A stretch of DNA of 11,254 nucleotides from DAOTYX01 sp034434635 (lineage in GTDB: Bacteria; Chloroflexota; Anaerolineae; B4-G1; DUEL01): NCBI GenBank assembly GCA_034434635.1, contig DAOTYX010000141.1, forward strand, positions 1-11,254, written 5' to 3'. Within the stretch, counting starts at the first letter, position 1. Each line of letters begins with the position of its first letter. Below the pieces are notes generated by a model that was not told the origin of the DNA, made no database searches, and was given only the letters and a program-made list of their open reading frames with translations. Shown here in pieces: positions 8,901 to 11,254 of the stretch. A program made the translations under genes and the position numbers.

Positions 8901-9225
8901 GGAGGGAGATGGGGGGCAGGAGGAGCGCGGCGATGACCAGTACGGCGATGAGGATGTAGACCCACGCGCCGCTCGAGAACCACGGCCCCAGCCGCTGTCG
9001 GACGGGGGCGATCGTCTCTGCCCAACGCTGGCGGAGCGTGAGGCCGGCGAGAGCCTGCTCCGGTGTCCCTTGCGCCGATGTGACCTCCGCGGTTGGTCCT
9101 TCTGTCTCTTGTGTGGGTATGGCCCTGGCAGTTTGCTCTTCGGTTGTCCCTTGCGCCGATGCGGTCTCGGCGGTTTGCTCTTCCGTCGCTTGCACCGATG
9201 TGGCTTCAGCGGTTTGATCTTCCAT
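5947..9225 (-). CDS. Large multidomain surface protein: GH18-like domain, NBR1-type Ig domain, C-terminal GH39/GH5-like barrel
   Basis: This 1092-aa protein is the first gene of the leftward operon. Residues 1-57 are a predicted cytoplasmic tail of degenerate 13-14-residue repeats (such as EEQTAETASAQGT). Residues 86-108 form a membrane anchor. Residues 115-260 look like beta-sandwich, with a SPYYQIDVRSRTRGPATL segment. Residues about 280-590 resemble YaaH-type GH18: GIALDYQGVLPEQRDAF aligns with the DFE catalytic strand, but the Glu position is Gln355, so this domain may be inactive. A further Ig-like stretch (about 600-655) is followed by an NBR1-type Ig-like domain (about 661-765; FVKTWRLRNNGSCPW, Cys661 and Cys696) and a Pro/Ala linker. 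The C-terminal barrel (about 785-1092) has VWNEPN (Glu877) and FYTEMGYAS (Glu1005), both catalytic Glu present. GGAGG lies 4 nt before ATG 9225. The stop is TAG. The role is probably glycan binding or cleavage at the cell surface; the substrate is unknown. Confidence 0.85.
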   Translation of the reverse strand: MEDQTAEATSVQATEEQTAETASAQGTTEEQTARAIPTQETEGPTAEVTSAQGTPEQALAGLTLRQRWAETIAPVRQRLGPWFSSGAWVYILIAVLVIAALLLPPISLLQRLGLTGYVRLNAENPSTSHPDGLTVSVSPEDNVSLRLKLGSVPMIDFLEGVAGPRAAVEALPQVLQVKSPYYQIDVRSRTRGPATLTVVIPNDAEPWETLDLYTWDGEEWSWVGGTMDPVQETLSGRVAALPSSVVVMQTSAVVPAIGTVTTATVSGQTADLLNEVLLPGLYLGTDGAVLGRVTTTTVSGPEPLLLLRNYRDNTPVGVELLSDLLASTTIQETHIQNIVAQATANGAAGIALDYQGVLPEQRDAFSSFVSALAAALHERDLRLEVRVPAPEQTDDGWQSGGYDWAALGASADALLVPFPDDPAAYTDGGAVASLLQWAVGQVNRYRLRAVVSSLSTDSGPDGIRRVGLEEALAPFGQVQAPDGQRRLQPGQEVIFTLAGHQVTSIIPETAAGTYAIAYQTTPTTTRTVWLGTPAFLARRLDWALRYHLGGAVVEDLLDSGNMTGTLQAVEAYRVAASTPPSTSLEVVWTVTGPGASTHQQTVTLSQPDFHWTAPTVTGTYTISASIAGVSRGAVSVTVEAPPAATSQPREATTVTTATNTCLSAAFVTDVTVPDGTHFENGETFVKTWRLRNNGSCPWPEDTVLAFVSGAQMGGPATVAVGEVEIGQTVDISVTLTAPAEDGTFTGRWVLRAGGGDIRGSEVTVMIRAGEAAAAPPPAPAPVSGGSFELGGHVRDLSLPYADLMHYAGMTWAKVQIRYPDSSAPSIVAAAHSRGFKIQLSALGSPSMVTQPGFEQNFASWVASLASAGADAIEVWNEPNIDREWQIGSIDPAAYTRLLCASYAAIKAANPGTAVISAAPAPTGWFGGCSPNGCDDQPWLEGLYNAGAANCMDYIGAHHNAGATSPSATSGHPGDNGGGHHSWYFMPQTQLYYNIFRGTRQLFYTEMGYASQEGVPTFSDQFAWARGTNNAQQAAWLAEAASLGASTGTVRCIIVWNIDFVRAGYDPQDGYAIIRPGGICPACDTLHALLGTR
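9061..9225 (-). repeat. Degenerate in-frame tandem repeat encoding the cytoplasmic tail of the large surface protein
   Basis: Four or so units of 39-42 nt encode 13-14-residue repeats rich in Glu, Gln, Thr and Ala at the N-terminus. The 17-mer TGTCCCTTGCGCCGATG (plus-strand reading) occurs exactly at 9064-9080 and 9145-9161, 81 bp apart, so the copies stay in frame. Near-identical GCGGTTTGCTCTTC-like blocks recur at about 42-bp steps. Copy number could vary between strains. Confidence 0.65.
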
Positions 9226-9229
9226 TCAA

Positions 9230-9234
9230 CCTCC
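9230..9234 (-). promoter_or_regulatory. Ribosome binding site of the large surface protein
   Basis: On the minus strand GGAGG lies 4 nt before ATG 9225. It supports this ATG as the first codon of the operon. It sits a few bases downstream of the last leader hairpin (9241-9262). Confidence 0.7.
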
Positions 9235-9240
9235 ATACAG

Positions 9241-9262
9241 GGTGGGGGGCCCTCCCCTCACC
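9241..9262 (-). other. Leader hairpin next to the ribosome binding site
   Basis: Nine positions (9241-9249) face 9254-9262 around a 4-nt loop, with a single imperfect pair (A-C in the leftward RNA). The stem is almost all G-C and ends 6 nt before the GGAGG ribosome site, so its folding could influence translation of the first operon gene. Confidence 0.45.
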
Positions 9263-9270
9263 AACAAAAC

Positions 9271-9286
9271 GCGGCCCGAAGGCCGC
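9271..9286 (-). other. GC-rich UUCG-tetraloop hairpin in the operon leader, possible attenuator or stabiliser
   Basis: In the leftward RNA, GCGGCC and GGCCGC form a perfect 6-bp stem closed by a C(UUCG)G tetraloop, an exceptionally stable loop type. The stem is followed by GUUUUGUUGG, a short and interrupted U run. It lies about 45 nt upstream of the first start codon. It could be a weak terminator used for attenuation, or a structural element protecting the 5' end. Confidence 0.5.
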
Positions 9287-9362
9287 TTTGTAGCGCCTTC
9301 CCGCAAGCCGGATTTGGCCGTCTATCACCGTATCCGGTCCGGCAGGTCAGGGAAGCAGGAGT

Positions 9363-9391
9363 ATTCTAGCATAAGGGGGGAAATTTGGCAA
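9363..9391 (-). promoter_or_regulatory. Sigma70-type promoter of the leftward operon
   Basis: On the minus strand TTGCCA (9391-9386) is followed after exactly 17 bp by TAGAAT (9368-9363), each one base from consensus. Transcription would start near 9356, giving a leader of about 130 nt before ATG 9225 that contains the hairpins described here. A weaker 6-bp pairing (9308-9313 with 9332-9337) also lies in this leader. Confidence 0.65.
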
Positions 9392-9420
9392 CAGACCACG
9401 GACGACAGATGACAGACCAC
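9391..9420. repeat. Direct repeat between divergent promoters
   Basis: ACAGACCAC occurs at 9391-9399 and again at 9412-9420, a period of 21 bp or two helical turns, with a partial ACAGA at 9405-9409. The first copy touches the -35 box of the leftward promoter. It may be a regulator-binding site shared by both promoters, or just a low-complexity GAC/CAGA repeat of the kind seen in related genomes. Confidence 0.45.
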
Positions 9421-9442
9421 AGACATGCTGCGTGGCGGGTAT

Positions 9443-9470
9443 TTGCGCTCCTGCCAGGGTGTGCTAAAAT
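9443..9470 (+). promoter_or_regulatory. Extended -10 promoter of the SCO1664-family gene
   Basis: TGCTAAAAT at 9462-9470 gives an extended -10 (TG-C-TAAAAT). A poor -35, TTGCGC (9443-9448), lies 16 bp upstream. Transcription would start near 9477 and leave a leader of about 90 nt before ATG 9565, which supports that start rather than the TTG at 9385. Confidence 0.5.
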
Positions 9471-9564
9471 GCAGCCGTTCGTCGCGACCCCCTCCCCTCT
9501 CTCGCCAGGGCGCTTCTTGGGGTCACCTGGCTGGGGTTCGCAGACCCTGAGGGCGTTCTTAGAG

Positions 9565-10308
9565 ATGAGCGAAGATCATCACTTGCTGGACGACGACGCG
9601 CGCGAAGAGACGCTCGCCTGGCTGACCCGTGGCCGGATGACGCTCGTCGGCCAGGTGGCCCAGTCGTGGAATTATGTCTTCCTGGCGCGCCTCAGTGACC
9701 GGAAGCGGCGCGGCCTGGCGATCTACAAGCCGGCGTCGGGGGAGTATCCACTGTGGGACTTTCCCCAGGGGTCGCTCTGCCGGCGCGAGGTGGCGGCGTA
9801 TCGGCTCAGCCTGGCGCTGGGTTGGCCGCGCATCCCTCCTTCTGTCCTGCGTGACGGCCCGTATGGCGTGGGGTTGGTACAGGCCTACATCGAGGCGGAC
9901 CCTGAGGTCACCTACTTCACGATGGGGCCGGAGATGCGCGGCGATCTGTTGCCGGTGGCGCTGTTCGATCACCTGATCAACAATGCCGACCGCAAGGCGG
10001 GTCATCTGCTGTTAGACGCCGGGCGGCGTATCTGGGCCATTGACCAGGCGCTCTCTTTTCACGTCGAGCCGAAACTGCGCACGGTGATCTGGGATTTCGC
10101 TGGCGAAAGGATTCCTGCCCCTTACCTGGCCGACCTTCAGCGGGTGGAGGCGGCGTTGACGGAGGGGCCATTGGCGGCAGAACTGGAGGCGCTGCTCACG
10201 CCGATGGAAGTGGAAGCACTACGCCAGCGAGCGCGATCGCTGTTGGCTTCGGGCCTGTTTCCCCACCCCGACCCCAACCGCACCTGTCTCCCCTGGCCGC
10301 TGGTCTGA
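9565..10308 (+). CDS. SCO1664-family protein (PI3/PI4-kinase-like fold), function unknown
   Basis: This 247-aa cytoplasmic protein matches the SCO1664 family, which is known mainly from actinobacteria and also found in Chloroflexota. Visible hallmarks are IYKPASGEYPLWDFPQGSL with Lys55, REVAAYRLSLALGW, PPSVLRDGPYG, INNADRKAGH with Asn140 and Asp142, and IWAIDQALSFHVEPKLRTV with Asp160. In kinase-like folds (PI3/PI4 kinase, HipA type) the Lys would hold ATP, and the Asp residues would serve in catalysis and metal binding. No substrate is known. In actinobacteria these genes often sit beside DUF3090 and a histidine-phosphatase gene; neither is visible here. ATG 9565 is chosen because the family is about 250 aa long and starts just before such a segment. 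A weak GAGGG lies 11 nt upstream. The extension to TTG 9385 has no family similarity and crosses both promoters. Confidence 0.85.
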   Translation: MSEDHHLLDDDAREETLAWLTRGRMTLVGQVAQSWNYVFLARLSDRKRRGLAIYKPASGEYPLWDFPQGSLCRREVAAYRLSLALGWPRIPPSVLRDGPYGVGLVQAYIEADPEVTYFTMGPEMRGDLLPVALFDHLINNADRKAGHLLLDAGRRIWAIDQALSFHVEPKLRTVIWDFAGERIPAPYLADLQRVEAALTEGPLAAELEALLTPMEVEALRQRARSLLASGLFPHPDPNRTCLPWPLV

Positions 10309-10357
10309 GTCGGAGGTAGCGGCTCAGCCCTTCGTTCACCGGGGGTCTGCGAGCCCT

Positions 10358-10465
10358 TCAATCTGCTCAGTCCGCTCAATCTGCTCAGTCCGCTTAATCT
10401 GCTCAGTCCGCTCGATCTGCTCAGTCCGCTCGATCTGCTCAATCTGCTCAATCTGCTCAATCTGC
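10358..10465. repeat. Twelve-unit 9-mer minisatellite with alternating units
   Basis: Twelve contiguous 9-mers fill 108 bp. Two unit types, TCAATCTGC (A) and TCAGTCCGC (B), alternate as A B A B A' B A'' B A'' A A A, where A' is TTAATCTGC and A'' is TCGATCTGC. The array thus has an 18-bp higher-order period for its first eight units and a pure A run at its right end. It is noncoding and ends 70 bp before the beta-helix gene. Open frames across it give only Leu/Ser/Arg/Gly repeats and have no ribosome site. Confidence 0.92.
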
Positions 10466-10524
10466 TGACATTCTCCCGTCATTGCGAAAGCCATCACTTT
10501 GGTGGGAGACTGCCGGAAAAATCT

Positions 10525-10531
10525 GGAGGTG
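10525..10531 (+). promoter_or_regulatory. Ribosome binding site of the beta-helix gene
   Basis: GGAGGTG, nearly full complementarity to the 16S rRNA tail, lies 4 nt before ATG 10536 and is followed by an A-rich spacer. It fixes the start of a gene that has no stop within the window. Confidence 0.75.
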
Positions 10532-10535
10532 AAAA

Positions 10536-11254
10536 ATGCAGTTCAGACGGCTTCTGGGAGTTCTTGCGTTGGCGCTGGGGCTGACCCTCAGCCTGCTGCT
10601 GGCGCTGGGGACCGCGCAGGCGGCTCCAACCGCCTCGACCCGGTATGTGGCGACCACGGGACAGGACCTGATCGGTTCCAGCCCGCCCTATGTGATCAAC
10701 AACTGCCTGAATCGTGGAACCCCCTGTCGCACGGTGCAACATGCGGTGGATCGGGCTGACGCTGGGGACACCATCTACGTGGCTGGTGGCGTCTACACCA
10801 GCGGCGGCGCCGCGGTCATCACCGTTACCAAGAGCATCACCCTGTACGGCGGGTGGAACGGCGCGGCGAGCGGCCCGCTGGTGCGTGACCCCGTCGCCTA
10901 CCCCACCACGCTCGACGGGGAGAGGGTGCGGCGGGTGGTGTATATCGGTAACGCTGCCCCCACCATCGCCGGCTTCATCATTGCCAACGGCTGGTGTAGC
11001 GGCACGACGAACAACGTCGGTGGCGGGGTGTACATTGACGCAGGGGCGCCGGTCATCGCCGGGAACGTGATCACCGATAACTTCGCTCGCAACTACGGGG
11101 GCGGCCTCTACGCTGAAGGCGCCACCCTCGTGCTCACGGCCAACGACGTCCTCAGCAACCGCGTTACCTATGGCGGTGGCGGCCTGTACCTTTCAGAAGG
11201 TGTCGCCTGGCTGCACGGCAACCGCATCGCCGACAACCGGGCCAGTTACGGTGG
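10536..11254 (+). CDS. Secreted right-handed parallel beta-helix protein; 3' partial
   Basis: The frame runs from ATG 10536 to the right edge without a stop (239 complete codons). GGAGGTG at 10525-10531, 4 nt before the ATG, fixes the start. Residues 1-29 are a clear signal peptide: MQFRR, a Leu/Ala-rich core, then a likely cleavage after AQA. Residues 36-110 contain RYVATTG and CRTVQHAVDRADAGDTIYVAGGVY, the typical opening of bacterial pectate-lyase-like beta-helix proteins, followed by SITLYGGWNG. From about residue 165, GGGVYI, GGGLYAE and GGGLYLS begin successive coils of about 26 residues with N-x-I/V-x-x-N ladders. Such Chloroflexota proteins are usually long, secreted, and often carry a C-terminal sorting or anchor domain, which lies outside the window. 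No catalytic residues of a lyase can be identified; a structural, adhesive or glycan-binding surface role is equally likely. Confidence 0.88.
   Translation, partial: MQFRRLLGVLALALGLTLSLLLALGTAQAAPTASTRYVATTGQDLIGSSPPYVINNCLNRGTPCRTVQHAVDRADAGDTIYVAGGVYTSGGAAVITVTKSITLYGGWNGAASGPLVRDPVAYPTTLDGERVRRVVYIGNAAPTIAGFIIANGWCSGTTNNVGGGVYIDAGAPVIAGNVITDNFARNYGGGLYAEGATLVLTANDVLSNRVTYGGGGLYLSEGVAWLHGNRIADNRASYG

Larger units (their letters stand above)
9226..9564. other. Divergent intergenic region, 339 bp
   Basis: This spacer separates the leftward operon from the rightward SCO1664-family gene. It holds the leftward promoter and its structured leader, a GACAGACCAC-type repeat, and the rightward promoter. 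No small gene with a convincing ribosome site was seen. An in-frame TTG at 9385 upstream of the SCO1664-family gene lies within the leftward -35/-10 spacer and is unlikely to be used. Confidence 0.6.
10309..10535. other. Spacer between the SCO1664-family gene and the beta-helix gene, 227 bp
   Basis: Apart from the minisatellite, the spacer shows a weak CTGAG/CTCAG inverted pair just after the stop codon (10305-10309 with 10323-10327), too short to call a terminator. It also holds CGTCATTGCGA at 10477-10487, which resembles the end of a dispersed repeat seen in many bacteria. No promoter for the beta-helix gene could be assigned with confidence. Confidence 0.5.

Noticed and set aside
7396..9369. 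A 657-codon open frame on the plus strand opposite the large surface protein
   Set aside because: Composition is Gly, Arg, Gln and His shadow coding with no recognisable motif. It also runs across the leftward promoter and leader.
9385..9564. TTG start giving 60 extra residues to the SCO1664-family protein
   Set aside because: The extension has no family similarity, covers the leftward -35/-10 spacer and the rightward promoter, and lacks a ribosome site.
10305..10327. Terminator after the SCO1664-family gene
   Set aside because: The CTGAG/CTCAG pairing is only 5 bp with a 13-nt loop and no T tract.
10137..10460. Minus-strand frame of Leu/Ser/Arg/Gly repeats across the minisatellite
   Set aside because: It is a translation of the 9-mer array plus the antisense of the SCO1664-family gene, with no ribosome site.
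10358..10465. CRISPR array
   Set aside because: Units are contiguous 9-mers with no unique spacers, and no cas genes are present.
10714..11070. A 118-codon plus-strand frame within the beta-helix gene
   Set aside because: It is an out-of-frame shadow. The true frame starts at 10536 with a strong ribosome site and signal peptide and simply has no stop before the edge.

Overview
The window looks like a piece of a high-GC Chloroflexota genome, probably from the Anaerolineae or a nearby class. This is inferred from protein content: a YYY-motif DUF2298 membrane protein, surface proteins with NBR1-type Ig-like domains and Pro/Thr linkers, a SCO1664-family kinase-like protein, and a secreted beta-helix protein. 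Short low-complexity repeats at several places fit the same picture. No rRNA, tRNA, CRISPR array, transposase or phage gene was seen.

Layout. Bases 1-3396 (+) hold the C-terminal 1130 or so residues of a very large polytopic membrane protein, cut by the left edge. Its outside-facing part resembles the C-terminal region of PMT-type (GT39-like) glycosyltransferases and is fused to a DUF2298 (Chlor_Arch_YYY) domain. A palindromic heptamer-repeat element lies in frame inside this gene at about 2145-2226. The gene converges on a leftward three-gene operon, and one hairpin (3394-3427) contains both TAG stop codons.

The operon is transcribed from about 9356 down to 3425. Gene order is a 1092-aa multidomain protein (9225-5947), a 428-aa protein (5916-4630) and a 400-aa protein (4627-3425), with gaps of 30 and 2 bp. 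All three carry an N-terminal membrane anchor followed by a related (beta/alpha)8 glycoside-hydrolase domain with a WNE(P/Q)N acid/base motif and a downstream nucleophile Glu. The first protein adds beta-sandwich domains, a GH18-like domain whose catalytic Glu position appears to be Gln, and an NBR1-type Ig-like domain.

The 339-bp divergent intergenic region (9226-9564) has a good leftward sigma70-type promoter with a structured leader of about 130 nt, a rightward extended -10 promoter, and a 9-bp direct repeat spaced 21 bp between them. Rightwards follow a SCO1664-family protein (9565-10308), a 227-bp spacer with a 12-unit 9-mer minisatellite (10358-10465), and the start of a secreted right-handed beta-helix protein (10536 to the right edge).

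Together the genes suggest cell-envelope or exopolysaccharide business: a GT-C-like membrane enzyme facing a set of surface-anchored glycan hydrolases or glycan-binding proteins. No substrate can be read from the sequence. The joint pathway is inference.
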